DNA from: a virus
Virus record (IMG/VR): IMGVR_UViG_3300028388_002359
Coordinates: 1 to 35,915 of that record
Reading direction: 5' to 3' (one strand)
Length of the DNA stretch: 35,915 nucleotides
The notes below the pieces were generated by a model. It saw only the letters and a program-made list of their open reading frames with translations. It did no database searches and was not told the origin of the DNA. Each line of letters starts with the position of its first letter. Within the stretch, counting starts at the first letter, position 1. A program made the translations under genes and the position numbers. Positions 1-11,619 of this stretch are shown here, in pieces.

Positions 1-1
1 G

Positions 2-3000
2 GTGAATGGTTCAGGTACAACCTTCTCTAAGATCCTCAAAGTTGGCGATGTGTTCCGTCTTTTCCCGCCCGACACCGAGCTAAAAGGTTACTTTGAGGCC
101 TCAGATGTCGACGACACTCAAGACGAAATTTTGGTTGCCAACCACCCATTTGTTGATGGTGAGTCAGTGGTCTTTAACGCTGGCTCTGGCGGACGACGAA
201 TCGGTATCGCCCGAATTCAAAGTTCTGGCACCACTCGTTATATCTACACCAGCGAGACGCACGGGTTTAGCGTTGGTGAGCAAGTTACTATTGAAGGACT
301 TAGCAGTGATGATGCAGAAGACTTTGAAGGTACCTACACAATCACATACATAAATGCTGGAAACCGCGAGTTCCGCTACACAGCTTCGGAAAGTTTCACG
401 CTCAGCGTGGAAAACCAGGACTGGGGAGCTGTGGCCATCCAAGAAGGATCTGACGGAGTTCCGCCTGCCCCGCTAGTAAACAATAAGTACTACTATGTCA
501 ATCGACTTGATGACACTGCGCTAAGAGCAATCACCGCTCGTTACCGTACAAACAATGTGGTTCGTATTACAACTTCCACGGCACACGACCTGCAGCCAGG
601 AAATGTGATCACAATCGAAAACATCACTGGTGTGAGCCCCGAGGTCTTTAACGGAACCCACACGATTATTGCCGTTCCCTCTAGCACCACCTTTGAGTTC
701 AACTCAGAGGGTGGAAACATTTCTAACGCTGGAGTTAGCGGAGATGTCACTACATCGAGTAGTAACCGTGTAACTCTGCACCCAAGCTATGAAGATGCTC
801 TAGCAAACACAAACAAGATTGACATCGCTACTACAGGTTCTGGGTCTCAGCTTTACTTGAACCACATAACTCCAACCGCACCAATTATTCGAGAGATTAC
901 AGCGGTTGGATCGGACGAGCAGGTCACTGTTAATCGTTCGTACACAACCGCATACGAAAATGTTTCGTACTCGTACCCGACCTTCGTGTACGTTCGCCCT
1001 CAGGGGTACTCACTGCACCGACCGTTCGACGGTGGTGTGGAGATGTCTACAGGATTTAACACCTGGTACGGCTCGATTGTCCGTCAGACTCGTAAGTACT
1101 TCCGTTACCAGTCAGGTAAGGGTATTCAAACTTCGGCTGCTGTTAACTTCAAGCCCAGCATCGACATTGAGACGATGTTCCGAGTGGGGACCTCGAACGT
1201 CATTCAAATTCGTACCCGACGCCCACACGGTCTCATCAATGGTCTGTTTATTAGAGTGGACGACGCCAAGGATCAGTACGGCGTAGATAGTCCTGTCTAC
1301 AACGGAACCTTCCAAGTTACGGTCATTGACTCATTCAACGTCACTGTCATTTCACAGCAGCCAATTGTTGAGCCCGTAGTATATGGATTCCCAAGACTGC
1401 ATGTTAATGCTTGGACAAACGGAGCTATTCGTGCGGGTATGTTTGACTTCCAGAACGGTATGTTCTACGAATTTGATGGTCAGAAGCTCTATGCTGTCCG
1501 TCGCTCTTCAACGCAGCAGATTGCTGGAACCATTGCTTGTTTGCAAGGCTCTGAGAAAGTCTTTGGTACAAATACGGCATTTGACACTCAGCTAGAAGTC
1601 GGAGACTACATAGTTCTTCGAGGTCAGTCTTATCGTGTTGCTGACATCGAGTCCGCAGAAAGAATGACTATTAAGCCCGAGTACAAGGGTGCTTCTGGTA
1701 ATGAGTTCGAGTTTGATCCCGCTACTACCGTAAACACTGCTACTGATACATTCAACATCATCAGTCACGGGTACACACAGGATCTTCCTGTTGTCTACAA
1801 CTCTATTGACGGAGAGCCAATCGGAGGACTAGTAAACGGAAGAACGTACTATGTAAATTTCCTTACTAGTAATTCTTTCCGACTCAAAGCAAATCCCGAT
1901 GCCTCAACTTATGTAAATCTTTCGACTCAAGGAACTACAAACGTTCACTCGTTTATTCCTGCTAAGACGGGTATTATTGGTACTCTGACCGTAGACACCA
2001 AGATTCCCCAGGAAGACTGGAGTCTGGACCCCTGTAACGGAAGTGGTCCGACTGGCTACAACCTTGACCTGTCCAAGATTCAGATGATTTACATGGACTA
2101 CTCTTGGTACGGTGCGGGTAAGATTCGCTTCGGGTTTAAGACCACAAGCGGTCAGGTACAGTACACCCACGAGTTTACACACAACAACCAGTTGTTTGAG
2201 TCCTACTTCCGTTCTGGTAACTTGCCAGCTCGCTACGAAGTCACGACCTTTGCGGATCCGACATACATTCCGTCGCTGTTCCACTGGGGTACATCGGTCA
2301 TCATGGATGGTGAGTTTGATGATGACAAGGCTTACTTGTTCACTAAGTCGAGCCAGACGCTAACTATTGGTGGTACGACGTCGAAGACGTTCGGTTCTAA
2401 CGCAGTTAACCGCATCCTTGACACTATCAATATTCCGTCGCACGGTTTTGAGGACGGAAACGCTGTTCAGTTCTTGGGCCTTGGTAGTAACGGATTACCC
2501 CAAAACAACAGCAGAAACCCGCGCACTCAGTTTATTTCGTCATACAACCCCTATGACTACTTAATTAACGAGAATGTCTACTATGTCAAGACTATTGACG
2601 ACAACAACATTGCGCTAACAGCAACTGAGGTGGACGCTACTCGAACAGAAGCACCAATTACCAATATGACCAAGTCAAACTACTTGGTCACAGTTGACAC
2701 AAGTGGTAACCACAACTTGAATGTTGGTGACTATGTGCTGATTTCTGTTAGCCCTCAGTACAGCAACTACCTTGCATATTCTGGTGTGTTCAGAGTTCAT
2801 CAGCGTGTGGATGCAAACACATTCCGCTACTACTCATACAACTTCCAAAGAAGTAGCAGCACTATTAATAACCCGCAGAATTCGTTCTTCCAGCGGAATG
2901 TTATTAACTTCTACAACAGTGGAAACTCGCAGTCTACGTACAGGCTATCTCCACAAGGTTCGTTGAATAACACATCTGGTGCAAACTATCAGCCGCTGAT

Positions 3001-3451
3001 TTCGCTCCGCTTGAGCCCGTCAGTGTCTGAAGGTTTGACAGGTGCATTGGGTGATCGTGACATCATCAACCGAATGCAGTTGCGACTGCAGGAGGTCGGT
3101 GTTCAGACAGACCAGCTGGTTGACGTTAAGGTTCTGCTAAACGGACGACTTAACAACTTGAACTTCGTGGGAGTGGAATCACCTTCTCTGGTTCAAGTCG
3201 TAGAGCACACGTCTAATGACACAATTTCTGGTGGTATTCAGGTGTATAACTTTAAAGCATCTGGTAACCAGGGTGAAGAGCAAGCTACCAACGTAGATGT
3301 TAGCGACCTGTTTGAGTTGTCTAACTCGATTCTCGGCGGAGACTCGGTCTTCCCCGACGGCCCAGACATTATTACGATTGCAGTGGCACGTCTTACGGGA
3401 CAGCAAACCCTCTGCTCCGCTAGAATGTCATGGGCTGAGGCTCAGGCGTAA
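2..3451 (+). CDS. Very large virion/tail appendage protein, probably 5'-partial
   Basis: No enzyme motif is visible. The protein (1149 residues as read) is built of beta-rich modules. At least three copies of a module with an HGF/HDL/HGL core, a G..V turn, then F[ND]GT and T.F.[YF] are seen, around residues 78-126, 184-233 and 396-455, and a weaker one is near 895-950. A second recurring motif, N..YYV..[IL]......L, occurs near residues 160, 620 and 860. The same HGF module occurs in three minus-strand tail proteins of this window, so I infer a structural tail or baseplate appendage. The only possible start at the window edge is GTG at base 2, without visible ribosome binding site, so the gene probably begins outside the window. 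It ends 12 bases before the first collagen-like fibre gene, suggesting one operon. The exact role is unknown. Confidence 0.6.
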   Translation: MNGSGTTFSKILKVGDVFRLFPPDTELKGYFEASDVDDTQDEILVANHPFVDGESVVFNAGSGGRRIGIARIQSSGTTRYIYTSETHGFSVGEQVTIEGLSSDDAEDFEGTYTITYINAGNREFRYTASESFTLSVENQDWGAVAIQEGSDGVPPAPLVNNKYYYVNRLDDTALRAITARYRTNNVVRITTSTAHDLQPGNVITIENITGVSPEVFNGTHTIIAVPSSTTFEFNSEGGNISNAGVSGDVTTSSSNRVTLHPSYEDALANTNKIDIATTGSGSQLYLNHITPTAPIIREITAVGSDEQVTVNRSYTTAYENVSYSYPTFVYVRPQGYSLHRPFDGGVEMSTGFNTWYGSIVRQTRKYFRYQSGKGIQTSAAVNFKPSIDIETMFRVGTSNVIQIRTRRPHGLINGLFIRVDDAKDQYGVDSPVYNGTFQVTVIDSFNVTVISQQPIVEPVVYGFPRLHVNAWTNGAIRAGMFDFQNGMFYEFDGQKLYAVRRSSTQQIAGTIACLQGSEKVFGTNTAFDTQLEVGDYIVLRGQSYRVADIESAERMTIKPEYKGASGNEFEFDPATTVNTATDTFNIISHGYTQDLPVVYNSIDGEPIGGLVNGRTYYVNFLTSNSFRLKANPDASTYVNLSTQGTTNVHSFIPAKTGIIGTLTVDTKIPQEDWSLDPCNGSGPTGYNLDLSKIQMIYMDYSWYGAGKIRFGFKTTSGQVQYTHEFTHNNQLFESYFRSGNLPARYEVTTFADPTYIPSLFHWGTSVIMDGEFDDDKAYLFTKSSQTLTIGGTTSKTFGSNAVNRILDTINIPSHGFEDGNAVQFLGLGSNGLPQNNSRNPRTQFISSYNPYDYLINENVYYVKTIDDNNIALTATEVDATRTEAPITNMTKSNYLVTVDTSGNHNLNVGDYVLISVSPQYSNYLAYSGVFRVHQRVDANTFRYYSYNFQRSSSTINNPQNSFFQRNVINFYNSGNSQSTYRLSPQGSLNNTSGANYQPLISLRLSPSVSEGLTGALGDRDIINRMQLRLQEVGVQTDQLVDVKVLLNGRLNNLNFVGVESPSLVQVVEHTSNDTISGGIQVYNFKASGNQGEEQATNVDVSDLFELSNSILGGDSVFPDGPDIITIAVARLTGQQTLCSARMSWAEAQA

Positions 3452-3463
3452 AGGGGGCCGCAG

Positions 3464-4552
3464 ATGGCAATTCAAAGATTGGCTGCGGTTCGACCCCAGG
3501 TCAATATCGAAGCTGGGCTGTACACATTTCCTGCTAGTTATTTGGTTTCAGTTATTGTTGCCAATATTTCTCCTTCTTCTACACCTATCCCGCAGGTAGA
3601 CATTTATGTTGTTCCCTCGGGAGCGGAGACCGAAGGGTCTTATGTATACATTGCAAACAATCTAACTGTTGGATTTGGGCAAAGCTATGAAACATTTCGA
3701 TTTGCCGTAAATCCAGGAGACGCGCTGTTTGTTCTTTCTACAGCAGCAAATGTCTCTGTTAGCTTGTACGGAATTGTGCAGGATGATGCAGTTGGTCAAG
3801 GAGATCTTGCCCAGACATTTACAAATAAAGTTATTCGTGGAGTAAACAATACTGTTTACGTCGACAAAGGAATTACAGCCGACCGCAGAGGGGACGCTGA
3901 AGAGGGGTATCTTCGGTACAACACCGACTACAGAGCTCTAGAAGTTCTAACTAACGAGGCTTGGGAGCTTGTCGGAACGGGCACGGGAGACGGAGCTACT
4001 GGACCGACTGGTCCTACTGGTGCCGTGGGGGACACTGGACCCACTGGACCGCAAGGAGACTCTGTTACTGGACCTACTGGTCCTACTGGTCCCTCGGGAG
4101 GCCCCACGGGTCCAACAGGTGCTACTGGACCCACTGGACCTGGCGGCGGGGCAATTGACGTTGCCGACACTACAGATGCAACAACTTTTGTTGGGCTTTA
4201 TGAGGATGCCACTGGAACTATTGGCGGTAAGACTAACTCAGGTATTACATACAACGCCAGTACCGAGACGCTTGCAGTAACAGCAATTGAAAGTGCATCA
4301 ATCAATGCTCCACAAACTCTTACGGGTACGTATACTCTGACCTCCCCAACAACGATCACTTTAGATCCAACAGATGAAGTCATTGCTGATGCACCAATAA
4401 AGCTGGTGAGCAAGACAGTGACAGAACTTGGGTCGCTTACTTCAAGTATCGGAGCAATGGTCTACTGCACTGACGAAACTGATGGCGCAACACTAGCTTT
4501 TTACGATGGTACTGACTGGCGGAGGGTGAGCGACCGAGCGGTGGTCAGCTAG
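3464..4552 (+). CDS. Collagen-like tail fibre protein 1
   Basis: A 362-residue fibre. Residues 1-115 form a globular beta-rich domain that is clearly paralogous to the N-terminus of the second fibre at 6163 (shared YETFRFAV and [IL]ASNLT/IANNLT stretches), probably the attachment domain. Residues 175-229 are Gly-X-Y collagen-type repeats dominated by GPT. Residues 230-362 form a C-terminal tip ending in the common phage-fibre pattern [13 protein letters not shown]...[12 protein letters not shown]. Gly-X-Y repeats trimerise as a collagen-like triple helix in known phage fibres; that this one does is inference. The ATG is preceded by AGGGGG. The stop TAG shares one base with the GTG start of the protease, so translation of the two is probably coupled. 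Confidence 0.8.
   Translation: MAIQRLAAVRPQVNIEAGLYTFPASYLVSVIVANISPSSTPIPQVDIYVVPSGAETEGSYVYIANNLTVGFGQSYETFRFAVNPGDALFVLSTAANVSVSLYGIVQDDAVGQGDLAQTFTNKVIRGVNNTVYVDKGITADRRGDAEEGYLRYNTDYRALEVLTNEAWELVGTGTGDGATGPTGPTGAVGDTGPTGPQGDSVTGPTGPTGPSGGPTGPTGATGPTGPGGGAIDVADTTDATTFVGLYEDATGTIGGKTNSGITYNASTETLAVTAIESASINAPQTLTGTYTLTSPTTITLDPTDEVIADAPIKLVSKTVTELGSLTSSIGAMVYCTDETDGATLAFYDGTDWRRVSDRAVVS
3986..4150 (+). repeat. Collagen-like Gly-X-Y (GPT) repeat tract, fibre 1
   Basis: In-frame Gly-X-Y triplets, mostly Gly-Pro-Thr, with near-repeated nine-base units of the type ggt cct act. The codons for the triplets vary (gga/ggt/ggc, ccg/cct/ccc), so the repeat is conserved at protein level more than DNA level. 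The opposite strand therefore shows a long open frame that is an artefact. Confidence 0.9.
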
Positions 4553-6123
4553 TGCCCGAGTATAAAGAATACACAGTAACCACTTCAGATATATCAAAAA
4601 GTCAAGAAATAGTTTCTGACTTGACTACAGCGATGCCCACCCCTGCGACTATTCCCGACAGGGAAGTACAGATAAAAAACGAGCGCCCCATAAATCAAAG
4701 AAATACTTCTTTCTGGCTTACTGACGAGGAAGCAGAAGTACTTCGTCAGGATCCTCGGGTAGAAGCTGTAGAAAATTTAGATGAGTTTCGCCCACATAAA
4801 AAAGCTTTTCAAGATGGAACATTTGACAAGCTAACTACAGAAACAGGTGAAAAACAAAACTGGGGGCTACTCCGCCACATAAGCGCTACTAATAATTTTG
4901 GCACTTCATCCTCTGATCCTGGAGGAACATATGATTATGTTTTAGATGGAACAGGAGTAGATGTTGTCATTGTAGACAGCGGAATCGAAGTAAACCACCC
5001 TGAATTTGAAGACGCCGAGGGAAACAGTCGAGTTCAGCAAATTAACTGGTACACCGAAAGCGGAGTATCAGGAACTATGCCTGCTGGTTTTTACGCTGAC
5101 TATGACGGGCACGGAACACATGTTGCTGGAACCGTTGCTGGTAAGACTTTTGGCTGGGCTAGAAACGCCAATATTTACTCAATAAAATTAGCTGGTTTGG
5201 AAGGACCAACTGATCCCTTACCAGGACTGTCTGCTTCTGATGCCTTTGATTGCATTCTGGGCTGGCACAACAGCAAAACAAACGGCAATCCCACTGTTGT
5301 TGTAAATAGCTGGGGTTACATAGTTTATTGGGACCAAACAAATGATGAGCTTACCTTCAACGAAGTAACCTACTACCCAGTGACAGGCGGATCATACCGA
5401 GGTTCCGCGCACACAGACACCAACAAAGACCCATCCAAAGGTCTTACTGGCCAGCTTGCGGACACTTCTTTGTATGTTTTTAACTACCCAGTAGCCTCGG
5501 TAAACGCTGATGTTGCTCAGCTAGTCAATGCTGGGATTGTTGTTGTAAACGCTTCGGGCAACGGCAACGTTAAGCATGACGTAAGTGGCGGCGCTGACTA
5601 CGACAACTATGTAACTGCTACTGGTTTTCCAGGATCTAACTTTTATTACCAAAGGGGAGGAGCCCCGCATTGCGGGTCTAATCCAGGGTTTCAAGTCGGT
5701 GCTACTGGAACAAACTTTATTTCTGGTGTTGAGGCAAAGTCTGTTTACAGCGACTCTGGACCAGGGGTAAATGTATATGCTGCTGGGGACCGCATTATGA
5801 GTTCGATGAGCACAACGAATGTAGACGCTTCGAGCTATCAATACAATCTTGACGGCGGCTACAAACAGCAAAGATTGTCTGGAACTTCTATGGCTACTCC
5901 TCAGGTGGCTGGCTTGTGCGCTTTGCTACTTCAAGCTCATAGAGACTGGACACCAACTCAAGTTTTTGACTGGATAACTAAAAACTCAAAAAGTGTCTTG
6001 CACTCTACTGGACTAGACAATGATTATGCCACTACATCTAGTTTGCACGGAGGGCCAAACAGAATGGCCTACTTTCCTATGGTTGGACGCAGACCGTACC
6101 AGCTTGAAGAACAGAGCGTGTAG
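4552..6123 (+). CDS. Subtilisin-family serine protease (peptidase S8)
   Basis: A 523-residue subtilase with an intact catalytic set: Asp142 in VIVDSGIEVNHPEF, His187 in DGHGTHVAGTVAG, oxyanion Asn337 in NASGNGN and Ser446 in GTSMATPQVAG. The first about 80 residues resemble an I9-type propeptide/inhibitor (residues 57-73, TDEEAEVLRQDPRVEAV, is its typical end), so autoprocessing is likely. No signal peptide or membrane segment is visible. The GTG start overlaps the stop of fibre 1 by one base. It lies between two paralogous collagen-like fibre genes, so I infer a virion-associated protease that either processes the fibres or digests host surface protein. It is unlike the usual phage head-maturation proteases (ClpP-type or U35), and capsid genes are on the other strand. 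Family assignment is secure; the biological role is inferred. Confidence 0.93.
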   Translation: MPEYKEYTVTTSDISKSQEIVSDLTTAMPTPATIPDREVQIKNERPINQRNTSFWLTDEEAEVLRQDPRVEAVENLDEFRPHKKAFQDGTFDKLTTETGEKQNWGLLRHISATNNFGTSSSDPGGTYDYVLDGTGVDVVIVDSGIEVNHPEFEDAEGNSRVQQINWYTESGVSGTMPAGFYADYDGHGTHVAGTVAGKTFGWARNANIYSIKLAGLEGPTDPLPGLSASDAFDCILGWHNSKTNGNPTVVVNSWGYIVYWDQTNDELTFNEVTYYPVTGGSYRGSAHTDTNKDPSKGLTGQLADTSLYVFNYPVASVNADVAQLVNAGIVVVNASGNGNVKHDVSGGADYDNYVTATGFPGSNFYYQRGGAPHCGSNPGFQVGATGTNFISGVEAKSVYSDSGPGVNVYAAGDRIMSSMSTTNVDASSYQYNLDGGYKQQRLSGTSMATPQVAGLCALLLQAHRDWTPTQVFDWITKNSKSVLHSTGLDNDYATTSSLHGGPNRMAYFPMVGRRPYQLEEQSV

Positions 6124-6162
6124 TAAACTAGATTATAGAATTGGAATGGAAGTGACTTTGTA

Positions 6163-8325
<2,163 letters not shown>

Positions 8326-8339
8326 CTTTTTGGGTTCTT

Positions 8340-8375
8340 CTCTGTTATAGTGTTTATAGCACTACGACAACAGAG
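8340..8375 (+). promoter_or_regulatory. Compound inverted repeat upstream of the methyltransferase gene
   Basis: CTCTGTT (8340-8346) pairs with AACAGAG (8369-8375), and inside it TAGTG (8348-8352) pairs with CACTA (8360-8364), leaving a seven-base loop. It lies in the only gap (58 bases) between fibre 2 and the three-enzyme block, and ends nine bases before the ATG. No U tract follows, so it may be an attenuator, an operator or an mRNA structure rather than a simple terminator. A TATAGT hexamer (8346-8351) overlaps it, but no convincing -35 box is present. Confidence 0.4.
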
Positions 8376-8383
8376 ACACAGGT

Positions 8384-8962
8384 ATGAACTCTACACCCAA
8401 CTGGTTTAAAAACGACGGCGAAAAAAATTTTAGTGAGCAACTAGCTCATTTATCCGCACGACCGTGTAGGTTACTTCAGATTGGAGCCTACACTGGCGAT
8501 GCTAGTGTTTGGATGTATAACAACATCCTTTACTACTACGAAGACTCCGTCCTCATCGATGTTGATACCTGGGAAGGATCAGACGAACCAGCTCATCACG
8601 AAATGAACTGGTCCTCGGTAGAGACTATTTACGATGCAAAAACTGCTGCAGCTCGAAATTCTAGACAAATAGTCAAGTTCAAGGGAACGAGTGACTGGTT
8701 CTTCAAGAACAACATGCAAGAGTATGACTTTATCTATATTGATGGCGATCACACTGCTCCTTCTGTGATGAAAGACGCTATGAATGCTTTTGATGTCTTA
8801 AAGCCAGGCGGAATAATTGCTTTTGACGACTACCAGTGGTCTGCTGGTCTGGGGACTAACAAGGAGCCCCGAATGGCCATTGACGCTTTCTATGGCATGT
8901 ACATGGAACGAATTGAAGTCTTAGTAAATGACTACCAGTTTTGGGTGAGGAAAAAAGGATGA
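8384..8962 (+). CDS. Class I SAM-dependent methyltransferase
   Basis: A 192-residue protein resembling the Methyltransf_24-type phage methyltransferases. The glycine loop is LLQIGAYTGDAS (residues 30-40), followed by an acidic strand end in LIDVDTWEGSDE, and a DFIYIDGDH motif before the LKPGGIIAFDDY strand, all typical of the fold. Substrate is unknown; relatives in phages are often beside glycosyltransferases and sugar-modifying genes. The start is ATG 8384. The stop overlaps the halogenase start as ATGA, so the two are translationally coupled and probably act together. I see no DNA-methyltransferase motif such as (D/N)PPY, so a small molecule, sugar or protein target is more likely than DNA. 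Confidence 0.8.
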   Translation: MNSTPNWFKNDGEKNFSEQLAHLSARPCRLLQIGAYTGDASVWMYNNILYYYEDSVLIDVDTWEGSDEPAHHEMNWSSVETIYDAKTAAARNSRQIVKFKGTSDWFFKNNMQEYDFIYIDGDHTAPSVMKDAMNAFDVLKPGGIIAFDDYQWSAGLGTNKEPRMAIDAFYGMYMERIEVLVNDYQFWVRKKG

Positions 8963-10536
8963 GCTATAAAATTTTGATCGTTGGCGGTGGCACTGCTGGG
9001 TGGGCTTCAGCCCTATACGCCAGATACAAAATGCCTAGCGCTGAAATTACTTTAGTGGAGTCAGACTCTATTGGAATCCTCGGGGCTGGAGAGGGAACAA
9101 CCCCTGCATTTATTGAGTTTCTAGAGAAAATCGATATTCCTCTTGCCAGACTAATTCAAGAAACCAGCACCACCGTGAAAAACGGAATTAAATTTACCAA
9201 CTGGACTGGACCAGACTCTTCGTACTACCACGGGTTTTATGCGGTAGATGATGTCAGTCTTGGGTCTTTCAATAACTCCCAGTTTATGGCTGGAACAAGT
9301 TTCTTGGCTGGATACAACATTGCAAAGGGTAAAGACTTTTCTGAGGTTAACTACACTCATGCGATAAGTGAAGGCAACAAAGTACCTCTTCAAGTAGCAG
9401 AAGACTATAACGGAGAGATTATTCCTGACCCCATTGCTAAATACTTTTTTACTGCTTACTATGCAAACCACTTTGACGCTGTAGCCTTGGCTGATTTCTT
9501 CAAGAGAATTGCTGTCGAAGAAAGAAACATCACCAGAGTCGAAGGCAAAGTCGTTGATCAAAAGCAAAGCGAGAACGGAGACTTAAAGTCTGTTTTGCTG
9601 GAGTCTGGTGAAGAACTTTCTGCTGATTTCTTCATAGACTGCACAGGATTTGCAAAACGTCTTATCGGAAAGCTTTACAAAGCCAAATGGGTAAGTCACA
9701 AAAAACATCTAACCGTTAACTCTGCTTTACCATTCTTTTTACCCATAGACGAAGATGCTATACCCGCCTACACCGAGTCCACTGCAATGAAATACGGCTG
9801 GATGTGGAAAATTCCACTCCAGCACCGCTACGGCTGCGGATACGTCTTTGACTCCAACTACATAACTCAGGAGCAAGCACGCGAAGAAATTCTCGAGCTA
9901 GTCGGTGATCAGGAGATCGTTTGGCCTAGGGAAGAAGCCTTTAAGTTTGAGCCAGGATATTTTAAAACCAGCTGGGTCAATAATTGTTTGGCTGTCGGGC
10001 TTTCTTCGGGATTTATTGAGCCCCTCGAGGCAACCTCGATCTGGGCTTCTCTTCTTTATCTAGAGCACGCTTTCCTGGACTTGAACGGATTAATTAATAG
10101 GCCACAGAGCTACGTTGACGAGTTCAATGCTAAAGCAGCAAAGATTAATCAAGATATTTTTGAGTTTGTTTACTTCCACTATATGGGCGGAAGAACCGAT
10201 ACACCGTTCTGGGAGCACTACCAAGACGTAGATAAGGCGCCCAAAAGAGTGCAAGACATACTACAAAAATGGTCTGAAAGAGTTCCTTCTTACTGGGACC
10301 ACAAGGATGATCTTTTTGCGATGGAAAGTTGGATTGCCGTTGCCTCGGGTCTAAACAAAATAGACAAAAAGGTCTACAAACAGACCTACGATCTTTGTGA
10401 AGTAACAGAAATTATTGATAACGACTACGAACTTTTTCTTCACGTAAAAGAAGCAACCGTAGATAATTGCACACTGCATGCCGATTTTTTGCGGGATCTA
10501 AAGAAAAACTATGTACCAGTAAAGCAAATTGTTTAG
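8959..10536 (+). CDS. FAD-dependent (tryptophan-type) halogenase
   Basis: 525 residues. The flavin-binding motif is VGGGTAGW (residues 8-15). The signature W-x-W-x-I-P is present as WMWKIP at 281-286. The catalytic lysine, equivalent to Lys79 of PrnA, appears as Lys74 in TTVKNGIKF. The active-site glutamate lies in EPLEATSIW as Glu357, with Ala where PrnA has Ser347. Such enzymes use reduced flavin, oxygen and halide to make hypohalous acid. Tryptophan-type halogenases occur in cyanophages, including the iodinating VirX1. The substrate here cannot be told. I chose ATG 8959 because it gives the ATGA overlap and a GAGG ribosome site nine bases upstream; a TTG at 8941 would add six residues. No flavin reductase gene is in the window, so reduced flavin would come from the host. 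Confidence 0.9.
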   Translation: MSYKILIVGGGTAGWASALYARYKMPSAEITLVESDSIGILGAGEGTTPAFIEFLEKIDIPLARLIQETSTTVKNGIKFTNWTGPDSSYYHGFYAVDDVSLGSFNNSQFMAGTSFLAGYNIAKGKDFSEVNYTHAISEGNKVPLQVAEDYNGEIIPDPIAKYFFTAYYANHFDAVALADFFKRIAVEERNITRVEGKVVDQKQSENGDLKSVLLESGEELSADFFIDCTGFAKRLIGKLYKAKWVSHKKHLTVNSALPFFLPIDEDAIPAYTESTAMKYGWMWKIPLQHRYGCGYVFDSNYITQEQAREEILELVGDQEIVWPREEAFKFEPGYFKTSWVNNCLAVGLSSGFIEPLEATSIWASLLYLEHAFLDLNGLINRPQSYVDEFNAKAAKINQDIFEFVYFHYMGGRTDTPFWEHYQDVDKAPKRVQDILQKWSERVPSYWDHKDDLFAMESWIAVASGLNKIDKKVYKQTYDLCEVTEIIDNDYELFLHVKEATVDNCTLHADFLRDLKKNYVPVKQIV

Positions 10537-10545
10537 GAGTATAAA

Positions 10546-11619
10546 GTGAAAGCAGCAATCTACACAATTGCCCTCAACGAACGACAGTTTGTTGACGAGT
10601 GGTTTGAAGCAGCTAAAGATGCAGACTATCTACTGATTGCAGACACTGGGTCCACCGACGGAACCGTAGAACGAGCCAGAGAGCTTGGTATTAATGTCGT
10701 AGACGTTCGCATATCGCCCTGGAGATTTGACGACGCACGCAATGCAGCACTAGCAGCTCTTCCTATCGATATTGACATGTGCATATCTCTGGATATGGAT
10801 GAAGTCATTACTCCAGGATGGAAAGAGGTTCTTACCGAGGCCTGGGAACGCGGAATCAACCGTCCCCGATACAAGCACGTCTGGTCATTCAACGAAGACG
10901 GGACTCCTGGTCTTGAATTTAGCTACGACCACATCCACGGTCGCAAGGGCTTCCGCTGGCGTCACCCAGTGCACGAGTGCATCTACTCTTACGGCATTGA
11001 AGAGAAGCAAGAGTGGCTTGACGGCATCGAAACACACCACCACCCAGACCCCAGCAAGAGTCGCTCGCAGTACCTGCCTCTCTTGGCAATGTCCGTCAAG
11101 GAAGATCCCTACAATGACCGCAACGCGTTCTACTACGGACGAGAATTGTACTTTTATGGTCGCTACATAGAGGCAGCACAGGAACTTAAGCGCCACCTAG
11201 AGCTTCCTACGGCTTCCTGGGCCCCCGAAAGAGCAGCTTCTATGCGTTTTATCGGGAAATCTCTTCCAGCGGAAGCAGAGCACTGGTTCCAACGAGCAAT
11301 TGCCGAGGCTCCAGGGCGTAGAGAGCCTTTTGTGGACTTAGCCAAGCTATATTACAACCAGCAAAACTGGGCAAAATGCCTTGAAGCCTGCGAAGGAGCT
11401 CTTGAGATCAAAGAAAAGCCCCTTGAGTACCTCTGCGAGGCCGAATCGTGGGGGTACGCTCCCTGGGACTATGCTGCAATTGCTGCCTACAACCTTGGTC
11501 AATATGAAAAAGCAGCCGAGTACGCTAAGAATGCTCTGGAGATTGAACCAGAAAACGAAAGACTAAGGACTAACTTTGTTTTCTGCGATAGAGCGGCAAG
11601 CGAAGCTATTTCTTCTTAG
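10546..11619 (+). CDS. Family 2 glycosyltransferase with C-terminal TPR-like region
   Basis: 357 residues. The N-terminus is a GT-A domain: IYTIALNE at 5-12, LLIADTGSTDGT at 29-40, and the metal-binding DxD as SLDMDE at 81-86. The C-terminal half (about 190-345) contains helical TPR-like repeats, for example AAEYAKNALEIEPENERL. GT2-plus-TPR architecture occurs in protein glycosyltransferases such as the SunS group, and in many phages. I infer transfer of a sugar to a protein or phage product, with the Thr-rich GPT repeats of the neighbouring fibres as one possible acceptor. The start is GTG 10546 with AGGAG six bases upstream, nine bases after the halogenase stop. Its 3' end overlaps the convergent WhiB gene by 14 bases. 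Confidence 0.85.
   Translation: MKAAIYTIALNERQFVDEWFEAAKDADYLLIADTGSTDGTVERARELGINVVDVRISPWRFDDARNAALAALPIDIDMCISLDMDEVITPGWKEVLTEAWERGINRPRYKHVWSFNEDGTPGLEFSYDHIHGRKGFRWRHPVHECIYSYGIEEKQEWLDGIETHHHPDPSKSRSQYLPLLAMSVKEDPYNDRNAFYYGRELYFYGRYIEAAQELKRHLELPTASWAPERAASMRFIGKSLPAEAEHWFQRAIAEAPGRREPFVDLAKLYYNQQNWAKCLEACEGALEIKEKPLEYLCEAESWGYAPWDYAAIAAYNLGQYEKAAEYAKNALEIEPENERLRTNFVFCDRAASEAISS

Noticed and set aside
8941-8959. Earlier TTG start for the halogenase
   Set aside because: ATG 8959 gives the ATGA overlap, better spacing to GAGG and the normal N-terminus just before the flavin motif.
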